DNA of 64,000 nucleotides from an uncultured Caldilineaceae bacterium (GTDB lineage: Bacteria; Chloroflexota; Anaerolineae; Caldilineales; Caldilineaceae). How positions within the stretch are numbered: the stretch's first letter is position 1; every line of letters starts with the position of its first letter. This document shows, one piece after another, positions 49,840 through 58,393 of this stretch. The position numbers were made by a program, and so were the translations under genes. The stretch covers positions 1,696,722-1,760,721 of the forward strand of contig OY282381.1 of assembly GCA_958295915.1 (NCBI GenBank), written 5' to 3'. The notes under the pieces were generated by a model. That model searched no databases, was not told the origin of the DNA, and saw nothing but the letters and a program-made list of their open reading frames with translations.

Positions 49840-49886
49840 TAGCAAATCTCCACTGGCGTGTAAACAAGAGGTTTCTCAAGATTGCA

Positions 49887-49936
49887 GTGAGGTATAAACG
49901 CGCCGCAGGTTTTGCGCCTCGCGCGCATACCGAATT
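49887..49936 (+). repeat. F2 palindromic element
   Basis: GAGGTATAAACGCGCCGCAG...CGCGCGCATACCGAATT. It lies between two divergent aminotransferase genes. The ends match F3 (GAGGTATGAGCGC and ATACCGAAT), so F2 and F3 are related. Confidence 0.75.
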
Positions 49937-50057
49937 AGTGAAAGGGTACTCACCAACAGAAAAAAATGCAATTGTCCATCCCCTTGCGCAGTTGTACACG
50001 CCGACAAAAGCTGCGATAATTTGCGACAGTTCTCACGACAGATAAGGAATGTGACCC

Positions 50058-51347
50058 ATGACAACCTTTGAAAACTCCAAACAACTGATAGCCGAGGCTT
50101 CTCAATCTCTGCCCGGCGGGGTAAATAGCAACTACAGGCTGGGAATCGCGCCAACGCCGCTGGTCATCGAGCGAGGCGCGGGGCCGTACCTGTACGACGT
50201 AGACGGCAACCGCCTGATCGACTACTATTTGGGGATGGGCCCCATGATTTTGGGCCACAACCCAGCGCCGGTCTTAGAAGCCGTGCAGGAGCAGCTCAAA
50301 TCCGGTATTCTCTATGCTGGGCAGAGTAAGCTGGAGCAAGAAGCGGCCAGACTGGTCTGTCAACTGGTCCCCTGCGCCGAACGGGTGCGGTTCAGTTGCG
50401 CCGGCAGCGAAGTGGTGCAGGCAGTGTTACGGGTGGCCCGGGCCGCTACGCAGCGCTCAGTGATCGTCAAATTCGAGGGGCACTATCATGGTTGGCTCGA
50501 CAACATTCTGTGGAGCATTGCGCCATCGCCGGATGAATATGGCCCCGTGGACGCGCCACGCCCCGTTCCCGCCAGCGCCGGGCAGGATCTACCGGCAGGA
50601 CAACACACCGAGGTCTTGCCCTGGAACAATCTGCAGCTTCTGCAGAACCGTCTCGAACGGGAAGATGTAGCCGCGGTGATCATGGAACCAGCCATGTGCA
50701 ACACCAGCGTCATCTTCCCTGTAGAGGGCTATCTGGAGGGGGTGCGCCGGGCCTGCGCAGACACAGGAACGGTTCTCATTTTCGATGAAGTCATTACCGG
50801 CTTTCGCGTCGCGCCGGGGGGCGCGCAGTCGTATTTCGGCATCACACCGGATCTGGCGACATTCGGCAAAGCCATCGCCAGCGGCTTTCCGGTCTCCTGC
50901 TTTGCCGGCCGGGCCGATCTGATGGATATGTTCGCTACCGGAGGGGTTATGCACGGCGGCACGTACAACGGCCATCCGGCCTCCATGGCAGCGCTGATCG
51001 CCACCTTGACGGAACTGGCGAAAGCGGAGACATTCACCGCGCTCGCGCAACAGGGCAACCGGCTGATGCAGGGCATCCAGCAAACATTGGATGAGGCCGA
51101 CATGCAGGCCCGGGTCGCCGGATTCCCTCAGATCTTTCACGTGGGATTCGGTGTCGATGCGCCGGTCACCGACTATCGCAGCTCGTTGCAAGCGGACAAG
51201 GATCGGTATGTGCGGTTCACGGAGGCTCTGCACTATCGCGGCGTGCGCGCCCTGGAACGGGGCGCATGGTTCCTGTCCACAGCCCATACCAAGGATGTAA
51301 TCGACGCGACGCTGGAGGCGGTCGCCGCGGGCGCGCAGGAGATCTGA
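50058..51347 (+). CDS. Class III aminotransferase, glutamate-1-semialdehyde mutase-like
   Basis: 429 residues. Features of the HemL-like group are LPGGVNSNYRL, GHNPAPVLEAV, KFEGHYHGW, LIFDEVITGFRVAPGG and the PLP lysine in LATFGKAIASGFPVS. Family members include GSA aminomutase and many sugar- or secondary-metabolite aminotransferases. The neighbourhood lacks other haem genes, so a catabolic or amine role is as likely as tetrapyrrole synthesis. Its stop abuts the stop of the convergent 3-hydroxyacyl-CoA dehydrogenase with no gap. Confidence 0.85.
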   Translation: MTTFENSKQLIAEASQSLPGGVNSNYRLGIAPTPLVIERGAGPYLYDVDGNRLIDYYLGMGPMILGHNPAPVLEAVQEQLKSGILYAGQSKLEQEAARLVCQLVPCAERVRFSCAGSEVVQAVLRVARAATQRSVIVKFEGHYHGWLDNILWSIAPSPDEYGPVDAPRPVPASAGQDLPAGQHTEVLPWNNLQLLQNRLEREDVAAVIMEPAMCNTSVIFPVEGYLEGVRRACADTGTVLIFDEVITGFRVAPGGAQSYFGITPDLATFGKAIASGFPVSCFAGRADLMDMFATGGVMHGGTYNGHPASMAALIATLTELAKAETFTALAQQGNRLMQGIQQTLDEADMQARVAGFPQIFHVGFGVDAPVTDYRSSLQADKDRYVRFTEALHYRGVRALERGAWFLSTAHTKDVIDATLEAVAAGAQEI

Positions 51348-52262
51348 TTACGCGTCATCCTTCCAGTACAGCGCCTTCAGACGACGGATGTATGCCCGGT
51401 CCCGTCGCTCGACAGCCTCATCGAACGCTGCCGGGTCCACAAACCAGGGCCGCCCCGTCAGCATCTGCGTCCTGAGTTTTTCATCTTCGATAGCGCTGGG
51501 GTTGCGCACATCCTCGGGCCACTTCCAGATGCCTGCCAGATCGTAGTGCATAAACGGCCCTTCGTGGGGCATACGGAACCCAAATGTAGAGATGATCCCC
51601 AATTCAATATCTTCAGCAGTGGCCATCCCTTCGGACCAGAGACGGCTGGCCTCACGCGCCATTGCGCCCTGAATCCGATTCAGCAGATAGCCCGGCAGTT
51701 CCTTATGCAGACGGATGGGGATTTTCCGCGCACAGGTCATCAGATCACAGGTGATCTCGAAAGTCTCGTCCGTTGTGCCCGGCCCTTTGGCCACTTCCAC
51801 GCCGGGAACGATATGGGGCGGCGCAAAGTAGTGGGTAAGCATCAACTTGTCCTGACGTTCGATGCCGGCGCCGATATCGCTGAGCACCAGGCGTGAGGTA
51901 TTGCTGGCGAAAATTGTATGGGGTGGGCACAGGGCATCGAGACGAGTGAACAGCGCGCGTTTGTCCTCGGCCCTCTCGATAATCGCCTCCGTTACAAAAT
52001 CGCTCTGAACGGCAAGGAGCGCCAGATCGGTGGTTGTGGTGATCCGGTTCATGGTCTCATCCGCGCGCTGCTGGCTGATCAGATCACCCTCGACGAAAAG
52101 TTCCATCGCCTTGGCGATATGGGCCCTCGACCTGGCCAGAATCTCAGGGCTGAGATCACTGATGATCGTCGGGTACCCCCACAGAGCGAAGTTGATGGCA
52201 ATGCCGAAGCCCATCGTGCCACCGCCGACAACCCCCACAGTTTTGATGTCTGATATCTGCAT
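51348..52262 (-). CDS. 3-hydroxyacyl-CoA dehydrogenase
   Basis: About 304 residues. The N-terminal NAD-binding fold starts KTVGVVGGGTMGFGIAINFA. The middle has the 3HCDH motifs IFASNTSRLVLSDIGAG and LMLTHYFAPPHIVPGVEV, with the catalytic His and Glu. A helical C-terminal domain follows (LPGYLLNRIQGAMAREA). It oxidises 3-hydroxyacyl-CoA or a related hydroxy acid. The start at MQISDIKTVG is chosen; the frame upstream runs through an F2 element and is not native. Single-domain, without an enoyl-CoA hydratase part. Confidence 0.9.
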   Translation of the reverse strand: MQISDIKTVGVVGGGTMGFGIAINFALWGYPTIISDLSPEILARSRAHIAKAMELFVEGDLISQQRADETMNRITTTTDLALLAVQSDFVTEAIIERAEDKRALFTRLDALCPPHTIFASNTSRLVLSDIGAGIERQDKLMLTHYFAPPHIVPGVEVAKGPGTTDETFEITCDLMTCARKIPIRLHKELPGYLLNRIQGAMAREASRLWSEGMATAEDIELGIISTFGFRMPHEGPFMHYDLAGIWKWPEDVRNPSAIEDEKLRTQMLTGRPWFVDPAAFDEAVERRDRAYIRRLKALYWKDDA

Positions 52263-52326
52263 ACTCCCCTGTCCTTGGCGGATCCCTCTCGCCTGCCGCC
52301 GCGCAGCAGGCTGGGTCGACACAGCC

Positions 52327-52376
52327 ATGAGGTATGAGCGCGCCGCAGATTGTGCGCATCGCGCGCATACCGAATT
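52327..52376 (+). repeat. F2 palindromic element
   Basis: GAGGTATGAGCGCGCCGCAG...CGCGCGCATACCGAATT; the arms GGTATGAGCGCG and CGCGCGCATACC pair at 11 of 12 positions. It lies between the DinB-like and 3-hydroxyacyl-CoA dehydrogenase genes. Confidence 0.8.
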
Positions 52377-52380
52377 GTGG

Positions 52381-52872
52381 TCAGCTGGATTTCTGCGGCT
52401 CAACCCCGCTTAAGGCTAGCTCCCGCAGCGGTTCGAGCTGTCCAACATGGTAGGATTCATGAAAAACCAGATATAAGTGTAACCGGTCATCGACGGAGAT
52501 GCCCTGCTCCTCGTCGATACTCTCTGCCAAGCGGGCTTCTGGCATCTTCTCCAATGCCGAGATAATCTGCGCCGAAGCGTCGTCGAGCCGGGCCAAAAGA
52601 GCATCCAACGGAATCGCTTTGCCGCTATCTGTCAACGGTTCGGAACCGGCCCCATACAGGGCAAACTCGGTTTCATCCGGCCTGCTGACCCCGTCGATCA
52701 ATCCCAGATACTGCATGCGATAGACCAGCAGATGGCCCAGATTCCAATTCATGCAGTTGCCGGGAAAAGGCAGTTGCCGCATGCTGTCCGCGTGGGTCAG
52801 CCCCTTAGTTTTGTCTTTGATGATCCGATCGGTCAGTTTCACGCTGTTGATATATTGGGTTGGGGTAGGCAT
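52381..52872 (-). CDS. DinB-superfamily four-helix protein
   Basis: About 163 residues. The metal-site pattern of DinB/YfiT proteins is visible: a His in WNLGHLLVYRM and a later HESYHVGQLEPLREL motif. Members include thiol-dependent transferases and stress proteins; specific function is unknown. The start at MPTPTQYIN has AGGAG at good spacing. It lies 32 bases from the GH32 stop and may be co-transcribed with it. Confidence 0.78.
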   Translation of the reverse strand: MPTPTQYINSVKLTDRIIKDKTKGLTHADSMRQLPFPGNCMNWNLGHLLVYRMQYLGLIDGVSRPDETEFALYGAGSEPLTDSGKAIPLDALLARLDDASAQIISALEKMPEARLAESIDEEQGISVDDRLHLYLVFHESYHVGQLEPLRELALSGVEPQKSS

Positions 52873-52904
52873 ATGCCGCTCCTTCCGTGGGATGTAGGGG
52901 AGCC

Positions 52905-54539
52905 TCAGCGATATATGTTTTCCATCTGCCATGCGTCCAGTGAGATGAGCCGCGCGTCTTGCCCCTGGGCGCGCAGAGAGACACCGACGCTATCCTCCCG
53001 GCCAGGGTAGACCCGCATTGCCACACACTGCTTTCCGTTGACGAACACTTCCACGACGCTCCTGTCCACAAAGACCCTGAGCTGAAGAGGCTCGTCCCGT
53101 TCAAGGAAGAGCGGCCCGGTCTCCGGCGCCCGCGAACGCGCATCCGGCAGCACAGATGAATAGGAGGAGTCGATGGAAATGAGACTGTCGCTGGCCGCGG
53201 CCAGCTTGTCCCGCGCCCAGCCGTTGTAACGCTCCCAGTTGCGGAAGCCCCGCTCGCGATAGAAAGCGATGCGGGTGAACTCCTCTTTGGCGGGAGAGCG
53301 CAGGACGTTCAGCTCCACCAGCGGCGCGTCATTCGTGTCGATTTCCGCCATCAGTTCGACCGCATTCCCCTGGATACCATCCAGGACGAGCTCCCGATTG
53401 GCCGGTAATGTCAGATCACTGAGTTGCTGGTGATCCTGCCGCAGTGATTCGATATCCCCGGCCGGTTCTATGCGCAGAGCATCCCGGCCCAGTGTATCTG
53501 TTCCCTGCAGGGTCAACCGTCGAGGCAGGGTCATGATCTGATTCCAGCCTTCCGTCGGTTTGGCCGGGTTCATATTGAAGATGACAAGCACGCCCCCCTT
53601 GCCGTCAGGGGTAGCCGACGGCGCATGCACGCCCCCCGGCCCGTACGCGCCGAAATTAAACTCATGCTGCGCGGTCACCACAAACTTGTCCCGTTCCGTG
53701 TCATAGTCGCCGAGCAGGGCCTGTCCGCCACTCATATGGCTGAAGAAAAGCAGAATATGCCGGTCGCCAATCGGCCAAAAATACGGACAGGCGCCATCGT
53801 CCCCTACAAGAGTGAAACGGTCGCCTTCGACAAATGGGTGCAGATAGTCCCAATCGACTAAATTCTCTGAACGAAACAGAAAGTTAGCTCGCGTTCGCTT
53901 GCCGGACGGTTCGTGGGGCAGCGTTCCGCCGGAGAGGGCGTAGTAGACACCTTCTTTCTTCCAGATGCAGGGATCGAAGACCCGATAAGGCAGGGGTGAA
54001 CCATCCGGGCTGGCGATGGGAATAACCGCTTCGCCGGTGAGCTTCTCCCAATTGAGCAGCAGAGGATCGTGGGAGACGGCCACCATATTGCCGACTTTGG
54101 TGCCGTGATAGATTGCGATCACCCGCTGATCCTCCACCAGCGTAGCGCCGGAATAGCAGCACTCTTCCGGATTGGGGTAGATAGCGTAGGGCAGATCTCG
54201 CCAATGGATCAGATCGTCGCTGATTGCATGACCCCAATGTTGACGCGGGTCTTCAGGTGGATAAGCCTGGTAAAAAAGATGCCAGCGGCCCTGCCAGAAG
54301 CAGAGTCCGTTGGGATCGTTGAGGGTGTTTTCCGGATTGACATAATGATAGATAGGACGGTGCGGATCAGATTCGTAACGCTTGCGATAGGCCAACAGCC
54401 GCTGCAGTAACGGGTTCGTCTGCAACTCGGCCTCCTGCTCCGCCAGTGTGTCCGCAAAACGATACTGGGGTACGCGGGAGGTGTAGGTTGCATTGCGCGC
54501 CACTGTAGGGCGCGAGTTGGATTTTTCTTGGGAGCGCAT
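52905..54539 (-). CDS. Glycoside hydrolase family 32 protein (fructosidase-like)
   Basis: About 544 residues, no signal peptide. The five-bladed propeller signature is present: the nucleophile in NTLNDPNGLCFWQGRWHLFY and the stabilising Asp in YRVFDPCIWKK. A C-terminal beta-sandwich follows (LRVFVDRSVVEVFVNG), as in GH32 invertases and levanases. The usual ECP acid/base motif appears instead as DDGACPYFWP, so the general acid may be an adjacent Asp. The N-terminal stretch NSRPTVARNATY is encoded by an F1 element. The ATG at 54539 is preferred over a GTG four codons earlier. Substrate is probably a fructoside. Confidence 0.85.
   Translation of the reverse strand: MRSQEKSNSRPTVARNATYTSRVPQYRFADTLAEQEAELQTNPLLQRLLAYRKRYESDPHRPIYHYVNPENTLNDPNGLCFWQGRWHLFYQAYPPEDPRQHWGHAISDDLIHWRDLPYAIYPNPEECCYSGATLVEDQRVIAIYHGTKVGNMVAVSHDPLLLNWEKLTGEAVIPIASPDGSPLPYRVFDPCIWKKEGVYYALSGGTLPHEPSGKRTRANFLFRSENLVDWDYLHPFVEGDRFTLVGDDGACPYFWPIGDRHILLFFSHMSGGQALLGDYDTERDKFVVTAQHEFNFGAYGPGGVHAPSATPDGKGGVLVIFNMNPAKPTEGWNQIMTLPRRLTLQGTDTLGRDALRIEPAGDIESLRQDHQQLSDLTLPANRELVLDGIQGNAVELMAEIDTNDAPLVELNVLRSPAKEEFTRIAFYRERGFRNWERYNGWARDKLAAASDSLISIDSSYSSVLPDARSRAPETGPLFLERDEPLQLRVFVDRSVVEVFVNGKQCVAMRVYPGREDSVGVSLRAQGQDARLISLDAWQMENIYR
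54485..54517 (-). repeat. F1 palindromic element inside the GH32 5' coding region
   Basis: Reverse-orientation F1 copy (plus strand TTGCGCGCCACTGTAGGGCG) starting about 8 codons into the GH32 gene. It is translated as SRPTVARNAT and keeps the frame. The tail AATGCAACCT matches the copy at 5058-5090. Confidence 0.85.
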
Positions 54540-54593
54540 GAGATCGTTCACCTTTAGATCGTATCTGATGGAACAAGAGACCAGCGCATGGTG

Positions 54594-54832
54594 TTACGCT
54601 GGTGGCAAAGGATAGAGCTGAACCGGAACGCCTCCATTCTCATAGGACTCGATAGCCGACCGCGCCGTTGGCAAACTGCAGATGGCTGCTGTTGATGCAG
54701 AGCATAGGGTCGGCGGCCTCTTGGCGGAAGGCAGGGCGGCGCCGAAAGGTCTGAACGTGGGTCACTCCCCCTTTCAGCGCCATCACCGCTCCTGTCGGTT
54801 GCATGACATGCAGGTATTGTTTGTGCGTACCT
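54594..54832 (-). pseudogene. Remnant of a Gfo/Idh/MocA-type oxidoreductase
   Basis: Upstream of GH32, the minus strand reads QPTGAVMALKGGVTHVQTF, then DPMLCINSSHLQFANGAVGY, then meets a frameshift. The +1 frame continues SAIESYENGGVPVQLYPL to TAA. This is the C-terminal part of Gfo/Idh/MocA dehydrogenases, where (N/D)GAVGY and a final ESxENGxPV-L are typical. About 80 codons remain; the NAD-binding domain is gone. The gene probably belonged to the sugar-acid cluster with the UxuA-like neighbour. Confidence 0.6.
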
Positions 54833-54876
54833 TACACCGACTGCGTAGAATTCACAAGAGCGGTCTGTTCTTCTGT

Positions 54877-54893
54877 GCAGGCGAGACGCCTGC
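54877..54893. repeat. F4 hairpin with AGA loop
   Basis: A perfect 7-bp stem, GCAGGCG-AGA-CGCCTGC, the same design as 5100-5114. It lies 3' of the UxuA-like gene and may act as a transcript end. Confidence 0.5.
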
Positions 54894-54940
54894 GCTCCAC
54901 TGCGCGCGGCATTGGCGGCCGTATCGGGGGCAATCGGTTC

Positions 54941-55897
54941 CTACGCCACCGACGCGGCGATCAGCGCCTTCAGATATCCGATGGAGTAGGCCCAACCTGC
55001 GTCGCGCGTCTCCGTGTCGCCGGGCAGGGCGGGAATGTGATCGGGATTGATGTAACCACTGAAACCGACGGCGCGCAGCTCCCGCAGAATACGGGCCATA
55101 TTGAGATCGCCGTCGTCCAGCAGCGTCTCTTCGAAGCCGCCGGCAGTGGCCAGACTGCCCCGCACATTGCGCATGTGAAGCATAAAAATCTTGCCTTTGC
55201 GCCCGTAGTTGTTGATCTCGTCGATGACCAGTGAACTGCCGCCGGCCTCAGCCCGGGTGCCGATGCAGTAGACGTAGCCGACATGCGGGCTGGGGAAGGC
55301 ATCGATGAGCCGATGGAAGCCGATGCCGCCGAAGGGCGTGTCTACATTCGGCGTGTCCGAGGGATGGACCGCCAGCCTGATGTCGTACTCCTCGGCGATG
55401 GGCGCCAGCCGCTCGAAGGCCCGGCAGAAGCGCTCCCACCAGCGCTCCAACTCGGCCCGGGATGGTATCTCCACCGGCCCCCGCGCGAGTGTCTCCGCAC
55501 GGGAGGCGTACCCGCCCCGGTGAAGCGTCTGGTAGGATTCCGTCATCTGCGGAAAGACGTCCCCCTCCACCCGCTGGCGGGCGATGGGAATGCGGGCCTG
55601 GCCGTAAATTCTGAGGGCTTTGGCTGCGTTCTCCAGTTCATCCGCCGCGCCGACTCGCTCGTCGATGTACGTCCGGGTTAGCGTGGGCAGTGTCACGCGG
55701 TTGATGTCGATGCCGAAGGAGCGCAGCCGCTTGCGCAGCGCCCGCACCTCGTCCAGGCGCGGATAGCCTTGCTCGGCGACGCCAGGCATATCCGTATCCA
55801 GCCCAAAGTCGATGGCATCCGCGCCCAGGGCCACCTTCTGGCGCAGCCAGTCGTCGGTCAGTCTTGCATTGTGTACAAAAATAGAGACGCGCAACAT
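54941..55897 (-). CDS. Mannonate dehydratase (UxuA)-like TIM-barrel protein
   Basis: 318 residues. It starts MLRVSIFVHNARLTDDWLRQ and shows xylose-isomerase-like barrel features: an LAVHPSDTPN strand and, later, KGKIFMLHMRNVRG followed by FEETLLDDGDLNMARILREL. The H-x-R-N-x-R-G and D-G-D-x-x-M pattern is characteristic of UxuA, which dehydrates mannonate to 2-keto-3-deoxygluconate. It is somewhat shorter than E. coli UxuA. The neighbouring SDR and IolE-like genes fit uronate or sugar-acid breakdown. A different sugar acid is possible. Confidence 0.75.
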   Translation of the reverse strand: MLRVSIFVHNARLTDDWLRQKVALGADAIDFGLDTDMPGVAEQGYPRLDEVRALRKRLRSFGIDINRVTLPTLTRTYIDERVGAADELENAAKALRIYGQARIPIARQRVEGDVFPQMTESYQTLHRGGYASRAETLARGPVEIPSRAELERWWERFCRAFERLAPIAEEYDIRLAVHPSDTPNVDTPFGGIGFHRLIDAFPSPHVGYVYCIGTRAEAGGSSLVIDEINNYGRKGKIFMLHMRNVRGSLATAGGFEETLLDDGDLNMARILRELRAVGFSGYINPDHIPALPGDTETRDAGWAYSIGYLKALIAASVA

Positions 55898-56206
55898 TTC
55901 TTTATCCTTCGTAGCAAATGGCTCTGATGCAGTGGCCAGTCACCAGTGGCTAGGGGCCAGTAACGGCGCCTGGCCACTGGAAACTGACTACTGACTACTG
56001 ATTTTGGATTGTGCGTTGCGCCACGCTTCGCGGGGGGCAGCGCGACGTGATCGATGCATACGGGGCTCTCCTACCAAGAACCGAAGTTGGGGTATGTCAA
56101 GCGCAAGATTTGAGCAATGCCATCGGCATGATAATGGGGAGCCGAAGGCGCGCCGCCACGCGCCGGCGCGATCAAGTCCAGCGGCTGCCCAAAGCGGTGT
56201 AGCCAT
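55898..56206. other. Intergenic region with palindromic repeat F5
   Basis: About 310 bp with no supported gene. At 55931-56002, AGTGGCCA and TGGCCACT form an 8-bp stem around a CCAGT-rich loop, followed by tandem GACTACTGACTACTG. Such strings are common intergenic filler in related genomes. Nothing else was recognised. Confidence 0.45.
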
Positions 56207-56416
56207 TTAAGAGGTAAAGAGATCGAAGACGTTACTCAGGGTCGATGTGCCTACCTTGTAGATCTCGGTATATTGACAGCGCGCGCATGAAACGGTCGTG
56301 AACTTCTTGTTCTGAACATCGAACAGTTTGGCAAGTGTGCCACCTGTTGCCTGGAAGATATCCGTCTCGAACTCATTGTTGTCACATTTAGGACACGTCC
56401 ACTTTTCGTGCTGCAT
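56207..56416 (-). CDS. Small zinc-ribbon nucleic-acid-binding-like protein
   Basis: 69 residues with two C-x-x-C pairs, CPKCDNNEF and SCARCQY, 30 residues apart, a single zinc ribbon. The central segment (GGTLAKLFDVQNKKFTTV) matches the small DUF2082-type zinc-ribbon proteins. Function is unknown. AAGGAGG lies 8 bases before the ATG. It starts the AT-richer island of nuclease-like genes. Confidence 0.78.
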   Translation of the reverse strand: MQHEKWTCPKCDNNEFETDIFQATGGTLAKLFDVQNKKFTTVSCARCQYTEIYKVGTSTLSNVFDLFTS

Positions 56417-56465
56417 AGTTTCTATCCTCCTTTTCTAGTTATAAGGACATTCACCAAGGTTTCAA

Positions 56466-57257
56466 TTAATTACGCCTGGAATATTTCTTCTTCCACTGGA
56501 AGTACTTCGGGAGTTCTTCCTCAGCCGGATGCGGCTTGATGTTGCATACGGATTCCCAGGACACGTTTCGAAGCAGAATCTTAGCGTCGCCCACCTGGCA
56601 CTCTCCCCGTCGTGTCACAGGATTATTGTCATCGAGACTGATGCCAAGCACCACGAAGGTGGTCGCAGTAGGGTAGACGCCTCGACCACGTTTCTCGCAG
56701 AACTCCTTACGGAGCGTAATCTGATCCTTGTCCCTGTTTGCACCTTGGCCAGTTCCAACGCTCGACAACCATTTCGCCTCACCCAATACTACTACCTTTG
56801 CGGTCTCGAGAAGAAAGTCGGTCTCCGGCCCGTTAGATCTGCTGCCCGTATCTGGGTGAAGCACACGCTTCCAAAGGAAAATCTTCACAGATTTCGGCGG
56901 AAGAAGTGACGGTTCTATCAAGCGGAAAAGTTTCTCGCAGAACTTAGTCCGCGTGGTCTCTGCTGCGTAAATGAGCGGACCGAAGACACTCCACGTTATT
57001 GCGTCTTCGCTATGAATCGACTGAAGGTCACAGTAATAGCCGCACTTTTTCACAACCGCATCCAGGTCTTTACCTTGGTATGCTGTGTGATGTCTGCTCT
57101 TGGAACGTAGTTTCTGAGCGACCTCGCAGGCGGGCCACTCTGACTCTGGAACTCCGTCACGCAGAAGTCCCGTGAGGGGATCCTGAAACGCAAGCACACC
57201 ACGCTTGCTTTCTGCGAGGCAGATTTCAACGCCGTTCCAGTCAGATAACGTTCGCAT
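56466..57257 (-). CDS. PD-(D/E)XK-like nuclease-fold protein 1
   Basis: About 263 residues. The segment GPETDFLLETAKVVVLGEAKW has the spacing of a PD-(D/E)XK active site: an acidic residue on one strand, then E-A-K. Upstream it reads HHTAYQGKDLDAVVKKCGYY. The family was not recognised, but this fold is typical of restriction-type nucleases. The ATG at 57257 has GGAG nine bases upstream. It lies 50 bases from the zinc-ribbon gene on the same strand. A role in defence is inferred from fold and context only. Confidence 0.6.
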   Translation of the reverse strand: MRTLSDWNGVEICLAESKRGVLAFQDPLTGLLRDGVPESEWPACEVAQKLRSKSRHHTAYQGKDLDAVVKKCGYYCDLQSIHSEDAITWSVFGPLIYAAETTRTKFCEKLFRLIEPSLLPPKSVKIFLWKRVLHPDTGSRSNGPETDFLLETAKVVVLGEAKWLSSVGTGQGANRDKDQITLRKEFCEKRGRGVYPTATTFVVLGISLDDNNPVTRRGECQVGDAKILLRNVSWESVCNIKPHPAEEELPKYFQWKKKYSRRN

Positions 57258-57553
57258 AGCACTCGCTCCTATCACATAACTTAGTCTTAATATAGAACTA
57301 CATATTACCACAAACACGGCGTAATTTGGCAGCTTATTAACAGCGGAGTGTATCCTAAATAATTGGGAGTCATGTTAGGGCGAGTACTTGGCGGGCGTGG
57401 AGTCAGCGTTGACTGAGAAGAGTAGAGCGCAGAGCGAGGGCGGCTTGAGCGTCGTGGCGAGACCAGCGCATGCCAGCTTGTTTGAGACGTTGCTAGGTGA
57501 CCTTCTCCTCGTCTCCACTCATCTTACCCCTTTTTTCTGTTGCTTCCCCTGGT

Positions 57554-58393
57554 CTACACCCTTCTCATCTTCCCAAAAATTTGGGACGCACCCCGGTGCA
57601 ACGCCTGGTCAGGCCGCATTTTGGAGAAGATCTGGCGATCATTGTAAGCGAATACGTCAAGAGTTGCTGCCAGTTGATTTTGTTCACAGAAGGATTTTAC
57701 TGTAGCCCATGTGAGATAACCGTAATATGACGTATCCCATTCGGAAACGCATGGGAGTTGAACATTGCGCAATGTATCGTCGAAGAAAGTTGCGACCCGT
57801 TGATCGTTGTCGGGCACCAGCGCCAAATAGAAAACATTATCGGTATATTGTTGAATGTGATCGACGGCACGGAGAACGACAGGATTTTTGCCGATTTTTC
57901 TTTGTGGTTTAGTTGACCATGACGGAAATTTAATGCCTTGGTGCAGTGCATCGGTGTCGTTGTCTTTGAGTGCGGAGACAAGCCGCTGTTTATGGTAGAG
58001 CTGAGTGAACATGTTTGAGGCGAGCCTCTTTTTGTATTTTTTCTGAGTGTCTATGTTTGAGGAATCGGCTATTGACTTCAGGTCAGCCTTGAATTTGGAG
58101 AGTTGATCGGAAAGCTTCCAATCGCGCGATTGTGATAGGACCTTAGCTTCGACGAAGATGGCGCAGTTCGCGGCATTCGATGATATGAGGATGATTGCAT
58201 CCGCTTCGCCGAAGTCCGAAAGGGATTGATCGACGAGGACGGTTGCGGCGCCAGATGATGGCTTATTGTCGGTCAGTGGGAACGCGGCCTTCTCGATGAG
58301 CCGACTAAGCAACTTATCGCTGTCATTGGCGTACAGGATTTCGTAGAGCAGCGAATTCAGGATTCCGCGTTCAGAGTATCCGTAGACATTCAT
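57554..58393 (-). CDS. PD-(D/E)XK-like nuclease-fold protein 2
   Basis: About 279 residues. LSDFGEADAIILISSNAANC followed by AIFVEAKVLSQSRDW gives the acidic residue and E-A-K core of a PD-(D/E)XK nuclease. The start overlaps the stop of the zinc-ribbon membrane gene in ATGA, so the two are translationally coupled and driven by the promoter at 58809-58837. The last 12 residues (GASQIFGKMRRV) come from a dispersed repeat around GTGCGTCCCAAATTTTTGGG and are probably an added tail. Specific family not recognised. Confidence 0.65.
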   Translation of the reverse strand: MNVYGYSERGILNSLLYEILYANDSDKLLSRLIEKAAFPLTDNKPSSGAATVLVDQSLSDFGEADAIILISSNAANCAIFVEAKVLSQSRDWKLSDQLSKFKADLKSIADSSNIDTQKKYKKRLASNMFTQLYHKQRLVSALKDNDTDALHQGIKFPSWSTKPQRKIGKNPVVLRAVDHIQQYTDNVFYLALVPDNDQRVATFFDDTLRNVQLPCVSEWDTSYYGYLTWATVKSFCEQNQLAATLDVFAYNDRQIFSKMRPDQALHRGASQIFGKMRRV

